A DNA stretch of 64,000 bases from Caulobacter sp. (GTDB lineage Bacteria; Pseudomonadota; Alphaproteobacteria; Caulobacterales; Caulobacteraceae), in NCBI GenBank assembly GCA_021741355.1, contig JAIOXZ010000010.1, forward strand, positions 42,243-106,242, in the 5' to 3' direction. The notes under the pieces were generated by a model. It was given only the letters and a program-made list of their open reading frames with translations, was not told the DNA's origin and ran no database searches. Of the stretch, positions 28,694-39,578 are shown one piece after another. How positions within the stretch are numbered: the first letter of the stretch is position 1; the number at the start of each line of letters is the position of its first letter. The translations under genes and the position numbers were made by a program.

Positions 28694-30085
28694 ATGGACT
28701 ACGATGCGGTGCTTCTCGCGAGGCTCCAGTTCGCGTTCACCATCGCGTTTCACATCATCTTTCCCAGCTTCACGATCGGCCTGGCCAGCTTTCTGGCCGT
28801 GCTGGAGGGCCTGTGGCTGGGCACCCGCCGGGAGGTGTTCCGCAATCTCTACCTCTACTGGGTCAAGATCTTCGCCCTGAGCTTCGGCATGGGCGTCGTG
28901 TCCGGCGTGGTGATGAGCTACGAGCTCGGCGCCAACTGGGCGGAGTTCTCCAAGGCCGCGTCCCCGGTCATCGGGCCACTGCTGGCGTTCGAGGTTTTGA
29001 CCGCCTTTTTCCTCGAGGCCAGCTTCCTGGGCGTGATGCTGTTCGGCTGGAAGAAGGTCGGTCCCCGGCTGCACTTCACGGCCACGGTGCTGGTGGCGGT
29101 CGGCACGCTGATCTCGGCCTTCTGGATCATCTCCGCCAACAGCTGGATGCAGCATCCGACCGGGTTCGTGATCCTGCCGGACGGCAGCCTGCGGGCGACC
29201 GACTGGATGGCGGTGATCTTCTCGCCGACCTTCCCGGCGCGTCTGGCCCATATGAGTCTCGCCGCCTACCTGACCACGGCCCTGGTGGTCGGGGCGGCCA
29301 GCGCCTGGATCCTGTTGAAGGACCGCGCCCAGCCGGAGTCGCGCATGGCGCTGCGCATGGCCATCGGCATGTTCGCCATTGTCGCCCCGCTGCAGCTGTT
29401 CGCCGGCCACGAGTCGGGCGCGCTCGTCCTCGAGCATCAGCCGCTGAAGACCGCCGCGATCGAGGCCTACTGGAAGAGCGGGCCGGACCAGCCCCAGAGC
29501 CTGGTCGGCCTGCCGGACCGGGACGCGGCGAAGACCCATCTCGAAATCGCCATTCCGGGCGTCGGCAACCTGGTGCAGGGCGTGCCGAAAGATCAGGTGA
29601 TCCAGGGTCTCGACGCCTTTCCGCGCGAGGACTGGCCCGTGGTCGGACTGGTCTACTGGTCCTTCCGGATCATGGTCGGGCTCGGGCTGGCCATGATCGG
29701 GCTCGGCGTCTGGGGCGTCTGGCTGATCGCGCGAAGGCGGCTCGAGGAGTCTTCATGGTTCCTGCGCGCCGCCGTCGCCATGGGACCTGCCGGGTTTGTC
29801 GCGGTCATCGCCGGCTGGATCGTCGCGGAGGTCGGACGCCAGCCCTGGACCATCTACGGCGTGTTGCGGACGGCGGACTCGGCCTCGCCGGTCGGCGTGG
29901 GTCAGGTCAGCGCGTCCCTGCTCGCCTTCATGATCATCTACGCCATCGTGTTCAGCGCCGGCGCTGTCTACATCCTGCGTCTGATCGCCATGGGACCGGC
30001 GCCCGGACCTGAAACAGCGCCGGACGGCGAGGGCAGGGCGCCAGGAACGCCGCTGGCCGCTGTTCCGCCCGAGCCGGAGGCCTGA
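28694..30085 (+). CDS. cydA: Cytochrome bd-type quinol oxidase subunit I, short-Q-loop (CioA-like)
   Basis: Quinol oxidase subunit carrying the three haems, in the inner membrane with nine helices. 463 aa, against 522 in E. coli CydA: the Q-loop is short, which is the cyanide-insensitive (CIO) type. Haem-ligand regions 'FAFTIAFHIIFPSFTIG' (His about 19), 'ARLAHMSLAAYLTTALV' (His) and 'GWIVAEVGRQPWTIYG' are seen. It leads a compact operon with cydB (1 bp apart) and a DUF2474 peptide. Expected to support low-oxygen or stress respiration. Confidence 0.96.
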   Translation: MDYDAVLLARLQFAFTIAFHIIFPSFTIGLASFLAVLEGLWLGTRREVFRNLYLYWVKIFALSFGMGVVSGVVMSYELGANWAEFSKAASPVIGPLLAFEVLTAFFLEASFLGVMLFGWKKVGPRLHFTATVLVAVGTLISAFWIISANSWMQHPTGFVILPDGSLRATDWMAVIFSPTFPARLAHMSLAAYLTTALVVGAASAWILLKDRAQPESRMALRMAIGMFAIVAPLQLFAGHESGALVLEHQPLKTAAIEAYWKSGPDQPQSLVGLPDRDAAKTHLEIAIPGVGNLVQGVPKDQVIQGLDAFPREDWPVVGLVYWSFRIMVGLGLAMIGLGVWGVWLIARRRLEESSWFLRAAVAMGPAGFVAVIAGWIVAEVGRQPWTIYGVLRTADSASPVGVGQVSASLLAFMIIYAIVFSAGAVYILRLIAMGPAPGPETAPDGEGRAPGTPLAAVPPEPEA

Positions 30086-30086
30086 C

Positions 30087-31109
30087 ATGACCCTCGACCT
30101 TCCCCTGATCTGGGCCGGCCTGATCGCGATCTCGGTCCTGCTCTATGTGCTCCTCGACGGCTTCGACCTCGGCGTCGGCATCCTGTTCCCCTTCGCGCGG
30201 TCGCCGCAGGACCGGGACAGGATGATGGACAGCATCGCGCCGGTCTGGGACGGCAACGAAACCTGGCTGGTGCTGGGCGGCGGCGGTCTGTTCGCGGCCT
30301 TCCCGCTGGCCTACGGCGTTCTCGCGCCGGCCGTCTATCTGCCGCTGATCCTGATGCTGCTGGCGCTGATCCTGCGCGGCGTGGCGTTCGAGTTCCGGCT
30401 GCACGGCCGCAAGCGCGGCAAGGCCTTCTGGACGGCGGCCTTCGCCGGAGGATCGCTAATGGCCACCGTGGCCCAGGGCCTGGTGCTGGGCGGCTTTATC
30501 CAGGGCGTGACGGTCAGGGACGGACGGTTCGCCGGCCAGCCGTTTGACTGGCTGACGCCCTACAGCCTGCTGGTCGCGGCCGGTCTGGTGGCCGGCTACG
30601 CCCTGCTCGGCGCCTGCTGGCTGATCTGGAAGACGAAGGACGAACTGCACGGCGACGCCCGCCGCTGGGCCTGGCTGGCCGGCGGCGCGACCGGCGTGCT
30701 GCTCGCCGCCGTCAGCGTCGTCACCCTGTACGTGCACCCGCGCGTGGCCGCGCGCTGGGGATTCGAGGACGGTGGCTTCACGGCGGACCTGCTGCCCTTC
30801 CTGCCGATCCCGATTCTCGGCGCGGCAGGCCTGCTGATCGTGGCGGAGGGCCTGCGCCGAAGGGAACACGGCATGCCCTACGCCGGCGCGGCGCTGGTGT
30901 TCCTGTCCGGATACCTGGGCCTGGCCGTGGGCTTCTTTCCGGCCATCGTGCCCTATGACATCGACTTTCGGCAGGCGGCCAACGCCGACAACGCCCTGGC
31001 GCTGATGCTGGTCGGCGTCGCGATCATGCTGCCGTTGATCCTGGGCTACACCGCCTGGGTCTACTGGCTGTTCCGGGGCAAGGTCGGGGACGATGAAGGT
31101 TACCATTGA
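30087..31109 (+). CDS. cydB: Cytochrome bd-type quinol oxidase subunit II
   Basis: Second subunit of the bd oxidase, 340 aa, about eight membrane helices. Family landmarks: 'LDGFDLGVGILFPF', 'VWDGNETWLVLGGGGLFAAFPLAYG', 'LILRGVAFEFR' and C-terminal 'LPLILGYTAWVYWLFRGKV'. The last 17 bases overlap the start of the DUF2474 gene in another frame, so translation of the three proteins is coupled. Confidence 0.97.
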   Translation: MTLDLPLIWAGLIAISVLLYVLLDGFDLGVGILFPFARSPQDRDRMMDSIAPVWDGNETWLVLGGGGLFAAFPLAYGVLAPAVYLPLILMLLALILRGVAFEFRLHGRKRGKAFWTAAFAGGSLMATVAQGLVLGGFIQGVTVRDGRFAGQPFDWLTPYSLLVAAGLVAGYALLGACWLIWKTKDELHGDARRWAWLAGGATGVLLAAVSVVTLYVHPRVAARWGFEDGGFTADLLPFLPIPILGAAGLLIVAEGLRRREHGMPYAGAALVFLSGYLGLAVGFFPAIVPYDIDFRQAANADNALALMLVGVAIMLPLILGYTAWVYWLFRGKVGDDEGYH

Positions 31110-31239
31110 GCCGCCGCCTGGCGACGACGAGCCTCTGCCGCCGCTGGTCCAGCGGCTCGGCTGGTTCATCGCCATCGCCCTGGCCTCGACGGTGGCCGTG
31201 GCCGCTGTCGCCTATGCCCTGAAGGCCCTGCTCGTGTAG
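31093..31239 (+). CDS. DUF2474 single-helix peptide of the bd oxidase operon
   Basis: 48 aa: an acidic/Pro-rich start ([17 protein letters not shown]) then '[20 protein letters not shown]' and a short end, one transmembrane helix. The 'RLGWF..I' pattern and position after cydB identify DUF2474, the counterpart of CydX-type small subunits in CIO operons. It overlaps cydB and was too short for routine gene calling. Confidence 0.85.
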   Translation: MKVTIEPPPGDDEPLPPLVQRLGWFIAIALASTVAVAAVAYALKALLV

Positions 31240-31249
31240 AGACGGCTGC

Positions 31250-31906
31250 ATGACCGCCAAGCCAGCACATGACTGCCGCCCCTATCTGATCACGCCGCCG
31301 CGTCTCGACGACATCGCCGCCTTCGGCCGGACGCTGGCCGAAGCGCTCGACGCCGGCGATGTCGCCGCGCTGCAGATCCGGCTCAAGGACGCGCCCGACG
31401 ACGTGATCGCTGCGGCGGTCGAGGTGCTCGGGGTCATCGCCCGCGCCCGCGACGTGGCCGTGATCCTCAATGACCGGCCCGACCTGGCCGCAAAGCTCGG
31501 CTGCGACGGCGTGCATGTCGGTCAGTCCGACGCTTCCTGCGCTGACGCGCGAAGGATCATGGGCAAGGACGCGATGATCGGCGTCACCTGTCACGACAGC
31601 CGGCACCTGGCCATGGAGGCGGCGGAGGCGGGCGCGGACTACGTGGCCTTCGGCGCCTTCTTCCCCACCACGACCAAGGAGGTCTCCTTCCGGGCCGAGC
31701 CGGAAATCCTGTCGATCTGGCAGGAGACGATGTCGCTGCCCTGCGTGGCCATCGGCGGCATAACGGCCGAGAACGCGGCGGAACTGGCGGCGGCGGGCGC
31801 GGATTTCCTGGCGGTCAGCGCCGGGGTCTGGGCCCATCCGCAAGGCGCGGCGGCGGCGGTGAAAGCGCTCAGTGCAGCCATCGCCGAGGGGCTGGCGGCG
31901 CGGTGA
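31250..31906 (+). CDS. thiE: Thiamine-phosphate synthase
   Basis: Couples HMP-PP and thiazole phosphate to make thiamine phosphate. 218-aa TIM-barrel protein with '[10 protein letters not shown]', '[24 protein letters not shown]', '[35 protein letters not shown]' and '[25 protein letters not shown]'. It starts 10 bp after the DUF2474 stop and may be read through from the cyd operon, although the functions are unrelated. The stop is directly followed by repeat copy C. Confidence 0.95.
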   Translation: MTAKPAHDCRPYLITPPRLDDIAAFGRTLAEALDAGDVAALQIRLKDAPDDVIAAAVEVLGVIARARDVAVILNDRPDLAAKLGCDGVHVGQSDASCADARRIMGKDAMIGVTCHDSRHLAMEAAEAGADYVAFGAFFPTTTKEVSFRAEPEILSIWQETMSLPCVAIGGITAENAAELAAAGADFLAVSAGVWAHPQGAAAAVKALSAAIAEGLAAR

Positions 31907-31908
31907 TC

Positions 31909-32029
31909 GTGCGTCCTTCCAGACGCGATCCTGAGGGATCGCTCCTCAGGATGACGTAGAGGGCTGGGCTTCACTTCTGTTCGTCATGGTGAGGAGCGAG
32001 GGCCTGGCCGAGCGTCTCGAACCACGCAC
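31909..32029. repeat. Dispersed 120-bp inverted repeat, copy C
   Basis: Begins 2 bp after the thiE stop ('gtgcgtccttccagacgcga') and ends 'agcgtctcgaaccacgcac'. Same organisation as copies A and B. Confidence 0.9.
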
Positions 32030-32110
32030 TCACCCGCCCACCTTGCTATCGGGCGGTCCCGCCGCTAGGTTCCGCCGCCCTTTCCCGACCCCTTTCGGCG
32101 ACCGAACCCA

Positions 32111-32680
32111 ATGTCAAAGATCAACGGCAACACCATCAAACCCGGCATGGTGCTCCAGCACGAGAACGGCCTCTGGGTCTGTGTGAAGGCTTCCCACGTG
32201 AAGCCCGGCAAGGGCGGCGCCTTCGCCCAGGTCGAGCTGAAGAACCTGATCGATGGCCGCAAGCTGAACGAACGCTTCCGCTCGGACGACAAGGTCGAGC
32301 GCGTGACGCTCGAGCAGCGCGACAACACCTACCTGTACGCCGAAGGCGACATGCTGGTGTTCATGGACATGCAGAACTACGAGCAGATCAGCCTGCACAA
32401 GGACTTCGTCGGCGAGGACCAGGTGCGGTTCCTGCAGGACGGCATGACTGTTTCGGTGGAATTCCACGAGGACCGTCCGATCGGCATCTCGCTGCCCGAG
32501 CAGGTGGTCCTGACGATCGTCGAGGCCGACGCCGTGGTGAACGGCCAGACCGCCTCGTCCTCGTACAAGCCGGCCAAGGCCGACAACGGCATGCGCATTC
32601 TGATCCCGCCCTACATGGAAGCGGGCGAGCGCGTGCTGGTCTCGACCGAGACGGGCGAATACCTGCGCCGCGCCGACTGA
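32111..32680 (+). CDS. efp: Translation elongation factor P
   Basis: Relieves ribosome stalling at polyproline. 189 aa with three beta-barrel domains. The modifiable tip lysine is in '[20 protein letters not shown]' (about 28-47). '[13 protein letters not shown]' is the typical end. No epmA/epmB is visible in the window. suhB follows with only 1 bp between, so the two are probably co-transcribed. YebC, a functionally related factor, is encoded about 20 kb away. Confidence 0.98.
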   Translation: MSKINGNTIKPGMVLQHENGLWVCVKASHVKPGKGGAFAQVELKNLIDGRKLNERFRSDDKVERVTLEQRDNTYLYAEGDMLVFMDMQNYEQISLHKDFVGEDQVRFLQDGMTVSVEFHEDRPIGISLPEQVVLTIVEADAVVNGQTASSSYKPAKADNGMRILIPPYMEAGERVLVSTETGEYLRRAD

Positions 32681-32681
32681 C

Positions 32682-33479
32682 GTGGCCACAGCCTCCGCAC
32701 TTCTCACCGTCATGATCGACGCCGCCCGCAAGGCGGCCAAGGGTCTGGCGCGCGACTTCGGCGAAATCGGCGAGCTTCAGGTCTCGAAGAAGGGGCCGGG
32801 CGACTTCGTCTCCGCCGCCGACATCAAGGCCGAACAGGTGTTGTTCGAGGCGCTCGAAAAGGCGCGTCCCGGCTACAGCTTCCTCGGCGAGGAACGGGGC
32901 CTGATCGAGGGCACCGACAAGAGCCACCGCTGGATCGTCGACCCGCTCGACGGCACGACCAACTTCCTGCACGCCATCCCGCACTTCGCGGTCAACATCG
33001 CGCTGGAGCGCGAGGGGACCATCGTGGCGGCGGTGACCTACAATCCGATCACCCACGACACCTACTGGGCGGAAAAGGGCAAGGGCGCCTTCCTCGGCAA
33101 CGAGAAGCGCCTGCGCGTCGCCGCCCGCACCCGGATGGACGAGGCCCTGCTCGGCACCGGCGTGCCGTTCATCGGCAAGCCCGGCCACGGGCAGTTCCTC
33201 AAGGAGCTGCACCAGATCAGCCAGCGGGTCGCGGGCGTCCGTCGCTTCGGCGCGGCGGCTCTCGACATGGCCTGGGTGGCCGCCGGTCGCCTGGACGCCT
33301 TCTGGGAGCGCGGGCTGCAGCCCTGGGACGTCGCGGCCGGCATGCTGCTGATCACCGAGTCGGGCGGCAAGGTCACCAACCTCGACGGCGGCGACTACCA
33401 GCTCGGCGACGAGGGCATCCTCGCGGCCAACCTCGAACTGCACCCGCTGGTGCTCGAAAAGCTGCAGGCGGCGCAGTAG
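32682..33479 (+). CDS. suhB: Inositol monophosphatase family protein (SuhB-like)
   Basis: Li-sensitive, Mg-dependent phosphatase fold, 265 aa. Metal-binding motifs 'FLGEERGLIEGTDKSHRWIVDPLDGTTNFLHAIPHF' (Glu, Asp, Asp) and 'WERGLQPWDVAAGMLLITESGG' (Asp) are intact. SuhB also acts in rRNA antitermination in E. coli; whether it does here is unknown. GTG 32682 is the first start. ATG 32712 would remove ten residues. Confidence 0.93.
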   Translation: MATASALLTVMIDAARKAAKGLARDFGEIGELQVSKKGPGDFVSAADIKAEQVLFEALEKARPGYSFLGEERGLIEGTDKSHRWIVDPLDGTTNFLHAIPHFAVNIALEREGTIVAAVTYNPITHDTYWAEKGKGAFLGNEKRLRVAARTRMDEALLGTGVPFIGKPGHGQFLKELHQISQRVAGVRRFGAAALDMAWVAAGRLDAFWERGLQPWDVAAGMLLITESGGKVTNLDGGDYQLGDEGILAANLELHPLVLEKLQAAQ

Positions 33480-33495
33480 CCGCCGGGGCTGATGC

Positions 33496-33539
33496 GGGGA
33501 CAGGTTAAGGTGTCCCGAGGGACACCTTAACCTGTCCCC
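33496..33539. repeat. 21-bp perfect palindrome containing a gene's stop codon
   Basis: Arms 33496-33516 (ggggacaggttaaggtgtcc...) and 33519-33539 are exact reverse complements with a 2-bp loop. Related in its ggggaca/tgtcccc ends to the shorter palindromes elsewhere in the window. It lies between convergent suhB and the membrane-protein gene and overlaps the 3' end of the latter; it could also end transcripts from both sides. Confidence 0.92.
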
Positions 33540-33904
33540 TTCTGCTTCGTCGGCAGCATCACGCTCGCGATTACCCCGACCACTGACACCGCCCACGCCA
33601 GGCCGATCAGCCAGGTCAGCAGCCCGATGTCGAAATTGCCCGGATTGCTCGACGACGGCTCGATCAGCTTGCCGAAGAAACTGCCGTACAGCATGCCCGC
33701 GTTGGCGCCCCAGCCGGCGGCCAGCAGCGCGCGGTTGCGGAGGCTGTCGGTCTTCATGGCAAAGGCGCCCGCGAGCAGCAGGGCCGATATCCAGTAGTCA
33801 TCGACCACGAACAACCAGTGGCGGCCCGCGCCCCAGCTTCTCCAGGTCTCGCCGATGATCAGCGAGAGCGCCTGGATGACGGCGATGATGCGCAGGATCA
33901 GCAT
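33527..33904 (-). CDS. Small four-helix membrane protein, function unknown
   Basis: 125 aa, mostly hydrophobic with about four membrane segments ('MLILRIIAVIQALSLIIG', 'YWISALLLAGAFAM', 'ALLAAGWGANAGMLYGSFFG', 'LTWLIGLAWAVSVVGVIASVML'). No motif recognised. The last residues (KGTG) and the stop codon are encoded by the palindrome at 33496-33539, so the natural C-terminus has been replaced or extended. Confidence 0.7.
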   Translation of the reverse strand: MLILRIIAVIQALSLIIGETWRSWGAGRHWLFVVDDYWISALLLAGAFAMKTDSLRNRALLAAGWGANAGMLYGSFFGKLIEPSSSNPGNFDIGLLTWLIGLAWAVSVVGVIASVMLPTKQKGTG

Positions 33905-33964
33905 GGCGACGGCTCCCTCCGTTTCGCGGAGGGTGGCCGATTTTTCCGGCCCTGTGGAGATGTC

Positions 33965-34273
33965 CTAGTCGAAGATGTCGAACAGGTCGAAGCCGCGCTT
34001 CTTGCGGCGGCGGTGGTAGTCGTCGTCGTGGTCATGGTCACGCCGGTACCGGGGATCGTCGTACTGCGGCTGCGGACGATAGCCGGGCTCTTGCGGACGG
34101 GACTGCACCGGCTGCGGTCCCGGAGGGCCGCCACGGCTGCCTTCCATCAGCTTTTCCAGCTCGCCGCGATCCAGCCAGACGCCCCGACAGGTCGGGCAGA
34201 AGTCGAATTCGACGCCTGACCGTGAAACGGACTGCATCGAGGCGTTGTCGTTGGGGCAGACCAGCAGGGGCAT
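33965..34273 (-). CDS. TFIIB-type zinc-ribbon protein with His/Asp/Arg-rich tail
   Basis: 102 aa. The N-terminus is a zf-TFIIB ribbon: 'MPLLVCPNDNASM' and 'FDFCPTCRGVWLDRGELEKLM' (Cys6, then CPTC about 26-29; the first knuckle has a single Cys, with Asn-Asp following). The tail (about 50-95) is Pro/Gln- then His/Asp/Arg-rich ('RRDHDHDDDYHRRRKKRG') and probably disordered. The family is common in bacteria with no fixed function. Confidence 0.8.
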   Translation of the reverse strand: MPLLVCPNDNASMQSVSRSGVEFDFCPTCRGVWLDRGELEKLMEGSRGGPPGPQPVQSRPQEPGYRPQPQYDDPRYRRDHDHDDDYHRRRKKRGFDLFDIFD

Positions 34274-34376
34274 TCGGCGTCTCCTTTTCCCGGAGATAGG
34301 AAGGATGCGCGGCCGCGCAACCCGCGCGCGGCGGCGACTTGACGAACCCCTCCTGAGGCGCGGCTAATCCTGCCCC

Positions 34377-35450
34377 ATGAGCCTCAACCGCCGATCCCTC
34401 ACCGCCGCCGGACTCGCCATGGCCGCCAGTTCCACAATGGGCAGTCCCGCCTCGGCCTGCATGCCGAAGCCCATCGTCATCGGCCATCGCGGCGCCAGCG
34501 GCGAGCGGCCGGAGCACACGCCGATGGCCTATCGCCTAGCGATCGCCCAGGGCGCCGATTTCATTGAGCCGGACCTCTGCATCACCAAGGACGGCCATCT
34601 GGTCGCCCGCCACGAAAACGAGATCGGCGGCACGACGGATGTCGGCGCCCGCACCGAATTCGCCGACCGCAAGGCGACCAAGGTCATCGACGGCCAGTCG
34701 GTCACCGGCTGGTTCACCGAGGACTTCACCCTCGCCGAGCTCAAGACCCTGCGGGCACGCGAACGCCTGCCGCAGTTGCGCCCCGCAAACACAGCGTTCG
34801 ACGGTCGGGAGGCGATCCCCACCTTCGCCGAGGTCGTGGCCATCGCGAAGGCCGCCGGCGTCGGCGTCTATCCGGAGATGAAGCACCCGGGCTACTTCGC
34901 CTCGATCGGATTGCCGTTCGAGCAACGGATGGCCGACGCGCTCAAGGCGGAGGGTCTGAATTCGCGATCCGCGAAGGTGTTCGTCCAGTGCTTCGAAGTC
35001 GGGCCGCTGAAGACGCTCCGCCGCCTGACGAAGGCGCCGCTGGTCCAGCTGGTCGACAGCGAGGGCTCGCCGGCGGACATGCCCGATCTCCGCTATGCCG
35101 ACATGGTCACCGCAGTGGGGCTGAGAGCCATCGCCGCCTATGCCGACGGGGTGGGGCCGGACAAGTCGTACGTCGTTCCCACGGACGGCGAGCGGCTGCT
35201 GCCGGCCACGTCACTGGTGAAGGACGCCCATGAGGCGGGTCTGAAGGTCCATCCCTGGACCGTGCGGGCCGAGAACTATTTCCTGCCGAAGGACCTGCAG
35301 ATGCTGCCCGCGTCCCTGCGCCCTGACGCGCCCCGGCTTCACGGCGATGTTGAGGCGATGTTCGAGGCGCTCTACGAGGCGGGGATCGACGGCGTCTTCA
35401 GTGATTTCCCGGGTCTCGCCGTCGCGGCCCGCAAGGACATGTTCGGATGA
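34377..35450 (+). CDS. Secreted glycerophosphodiester phosphodiesterase
   Basis: GDPD-family enzyme releasing glycerol-3-phosphate from glycerophosphodiesters in the periplasm. 357 aa with a Tat-like leader ('NRRSLTAAGLAMAAS', cleavage near ASA). Active-site motifs: 'IGHRGASGERPEHTP' (catalytic His-Arg, Glu), 'GADFIEPDLCITKDGHLVARHENEI' (Glu, Asp, His). The C-terminal 'GIDGVFSDFPGLA' is typical. It matches the longer GlpQ type. The stop overlaps the next start (ATGA). Confidence 0.92.
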   Translation: MSLNRRSLTAAGLAMAASSTMGSPASACMPKPIVIGHRGASGERPEHTPMAYRLAIAQGADFIEPDLCITKDGHLVARHENEIGGTTDVGARTEFADRKATKVIDGQSVTGWFTEDFTLAELKTLRARERLPQLRPANTAFDGREAIPTFAEVVAIAKAAGVGVYPEMKHPGYFASIGLPFEQRMADALKAEGLNSRSAKVFVQCFEVGPLKTLRRLTKAPLVQLVDSEGSPADMPDLRYADMVTAVGLRAIAAYADGVGPDKSYVVPTDGERLLPATSLVKDAHEAGLKVHPWTVRAENYFLPKDLQMLPASLRPDAPRLHGDVEAMFEALYEAGIDGVFSDFPGLAVAARKDMFG

Positions 35451-36733
35451 TCCGTCTTGCTCTGGCCGCCCTGGCGGCCTGCTTCCTCTTCACCACGCCG
35501 GTCCAGGCGAAGTCGCCGCTGGACCCGCTGGCGGAGCAGTACGTCCAGCTGAGCCTGGAGATCGGTGAGAAGGAAGACGGCTACATCGACGCCTTCTACG
35601 GCCCGGCGGAATGGCAGGCGGCCGCGAAGGTCGCGCCCCGCGATCTGCCCGCCCTGAAGGCTGAGGTCGCCGCCCTGTCGCTGGCCGTGACCCGCATCAA
35701 GCCGGGCTGGCTGGTTGCCGAGGAGAAGCGTCGCCGGGTGTTCCTGCTGGCTCAGCTGAAGGCCGCCGAGACGCGTCTGCGGATGATGTCCGGCGAGACG
35801 CTCAGCTTCGAGGACGAGGCCGAGGGCCTGTTCGGCGTCCGGCCGGTGCTCAAGCCGCTGTCGGCCTATGATCCGGTGCTCAAGGAGATCGAGGCGCTGG
35901 TTCCCGGCGAAGGGCCGCTGTGGCAGCGGGTCGACACGTTCAGTGACCGTTTCATCATCCCGCCTGACCGCCTGCAGGCGGTGATGGACGCCGCCATCGC
36001 CGAGTGCCGCAAGCGCACGGCCGCTCAAATCGCCCTGTCGACGGACGAGCGGTTCACCCTGGAGTTCGTCACCGGCAAGTCCTGGTCCGGCTACAACTGG
36101 TACAAGGGCGCCGCCACCAGCCTCATCCAGATCAACACCGACCTGCCCGTGCGCCTGAGCCGCGCGGTCGATCTGGGCTGCCACGAGGGGTATCCGGGCC
36201 ACCACGTGCTGAACATGCTGCTGGAGGAGCGCCTGACGAAGACCCGGGGCTGGGTCGAGTTCAGCGTCTATCCGCTCTATTCGCCGCAATCCCTGATCGC
36301 CGAGGGCAGCGCCAACTACGGCATCGAGCTGGCCTTCCCGGGCGACGAGAAGCGCGCGTTCGAGGTGGCCGTCCTCTATCCGCTCGCCGGCCTCGACCCG
36401 ACGGACGCGGCCCGCTTCGACGCCCTGCTGGAGGCCCAGAAGGCCCTCGCCGGCGCGCGGTTCACCATCGCCAGCGAGCTGCTGGCCGGCCGTATCACCC
36501 GCGACCAGGCCATCGCCCTGACCCAGACCTACGGCCTGGTTTCCGCCAAACGCGCCGCCCAGACCGTGTCCTTCACCGAGCAGTACCGCAGCTACGTGAT
36601 CAACTATGGCCTGGGGCTGGACATGGTGCGGGCGTACGTCGAGGGCGCAGGCCCGGGCCAGGCCGAGCGCTGGAAGCGCATGGAAGCGGTGATCAGCGAG
36701 CCGACCTTGCCGGGGGATCTGATCCGGCCCTGA
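35447..36733 (+). CDS. DUF885 family protein, probable secreted metallo-carboxypeptidase-like
   Basis: 428 aa with a signal peptide (MIRLALAALAACFLFTTPVQA). DUF885 hallmarks: the zinc-binding type 'DLGCHEGYPGHHV' (His-Glu..His-His, about 243-255), 'YSPQSLIAEGSANYGIELAFP' and 'QYRSYVINYGLGLDMV'. The family resembles M3/M32-type metallopeptidases in these motifs, but few members are characterised. Coupled to the GDPD gene by a 4-base overlap, which suggests a shared periplasmic scavenging role. Confidence 0.85.
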   Translation: MIRLALAALAACFLFTTPVQAKSPLDPLAEQYVQLSLEIGEKEDGYIDAFYGPAEWQAAAKVAPRDLPALKAEVAALSLAVTRIKPGWLVAEEKRRRVFLLAQLKAAETRLRMMSGETLSFEDEAEGLFGVRPVLKPLSAYDPVLKEIEALVPGEGPLWQRVDTFSDRFIIPPDRLQAVMDAAIAECRKRTAAQIALSTDERFTLEFVTGKSWSGYNWYKGAATSLIQINTDLPVRLSRAVDLGCHEGYPGHHVLNMLLEERLTKTRGWVEFSVYPLYSPQSLIAEGSANYGIELAFPGDEKRAFEVAVLYPLAGLDPTDAARFDALLEAQKALAGARFTIASELLAGRITRDQAIALTQTYGLVSAKRAAQTVSFTEQYRSYVINYGLGLDMVRAYVEGAGPGQAERWKRMEAVISEPTLPGDLIRP

Positions 36734-36810
36734 CACCGGGCTACTTGATGCAGATCACGACGGCGCGCGCGTATTGAGCGTCAGTTAGGGAGTCACCGAA
36801 AGGCTCCGCC

Positions 36811-37307
36811 ATGCCAGACAGGTCTCGTCTCGCGCTCGTGTTGATGCTGACTCTCGGACTTGCCGCCTGCGCAACGTCCGGCGAGGCTCCGCCCGGGCGC
36901 AGCGGTTCAGCGAGGATGGAAGGCGCGGTGACGCGGCCGCTGCGGGACCTGGGGATCATGCGCAGAGAGATTCCCGATGTTCTGGCCGGCGCGACCGCCG
37001 CACCTTACGGCCTTCAAGGCCCGGTCAACTGCGGGGACATCGCTGCCGAGATCGCCCGCCTTGATGCGGCGTTGGGGCCGGACCTGGACGCGGAGCACGT
37101 CAAGCCCGGCGGCGCAGCCGGGGAGATGCTGTTCGATGCCTTTCAGGGGGCCCTGGACATTCCCTTCCGGGGCCTGGTTCGTCGTGTTTCCGGAGCCGAG
37201 TCGCGAGATCGGGCCCGGGCGGCGGCGGTGCTCGCCGGCATGGTGCGCCGCGCGTGGCTCAAGGGCGTGGCCTACGACGCAGCCTGCGTCGCACCGACGC
37301 CGGTCCC

Positions 37308-37311
<4 letters not shown>
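36811..37311 (+). CDS. Predicted lipoprotein, function unknown
   Basis: 166 aa with a clear lipobox ('LGLAACATSG', Cys20). The mature part has no repeats or known motif; it contains two further Cys (in 'VNCGDIAAE' and 'YDAACVAP') that may form a disulfide, and 'RPLRDLGIMRREIPDVL'. An ATG start with 'aggctccgcc' upstream is not a strong ribosome site. Overlaps the convergent ABC transporter stop by 4 bases. Confidence 0.75.
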
Positions 37312-39152
<1,841 letters not shown>

Positions 39153-39261
39153 GCTCCGCCCCTTGCCTTCATCGCGGCCCTTCTGTATAGCCGCGCGTCT
39201 TCGGTGGCCCCACTAATCGGTCGCCAGATTCATTTTCCTCTCAAGTCGGTTGGACCGCCCG

Positions 39262-39489
39262 ATGAAACAAGACACCCATCCCGACTATCACTTCATCACC
39301 GTGGTGATGACGAACGGCACGACGTACCAGACGCGCTCGACCTACGGGAAAGAAGGCGCGACCCTGAACCTGGACATCGATCCCTCCACGCACCCGGCCT
39401 GGACCGGCGGCAACGCCCACCTGCTGGACCGCGGCGGCCGCGTGTCGCGCTTCAACGCCAAGTTCGCCGGCTTCACCGCGAAGAAGTAG
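39262..39489 (+). CDS. rpmE: 50S ribosomal protein L31 (Cys-free form)
   Basis: 75 aa from ATG 39262 ('[32 protein letters not shown]...[15 protein letters not shown]'). The zinc-binding cysteines of zinc-type L31 are absent, the usual alphaproteobacterial state. A strong intrinsic terminator follows 26 bp after the stop. A broken duplicate of the 3' end plus terminator lies about 990 bp downstream. Confidence 0.97.
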   Translation: MKQDTHPDYHFITVVMTNGTTYQTRSTYGKEGATLNLDIDPSTHPAWTGGNAHLLDRGGRVSRFNAKFAGFTAKK

Positions 39490-39515
39490 GCGTCGGCGTC
39501 AGCCAACGAAATTCG

Positions 39516-39550
39516 AAAAGGCCGGCAGGGGAAACCCCGCCGGCCTTTTT
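39516..39550 (+). terminator. Intrinsic terminator of rpmE
   Basis: aaaaggccggc / gccggcctttt stem closing a gggg-aaa-cccc inner hairpin, ending in five T residues. Confidence 0.92.
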
Positions 39551-39578
39551 GCTGTCTGCTCGAGGTTGTCGGTTCGCG

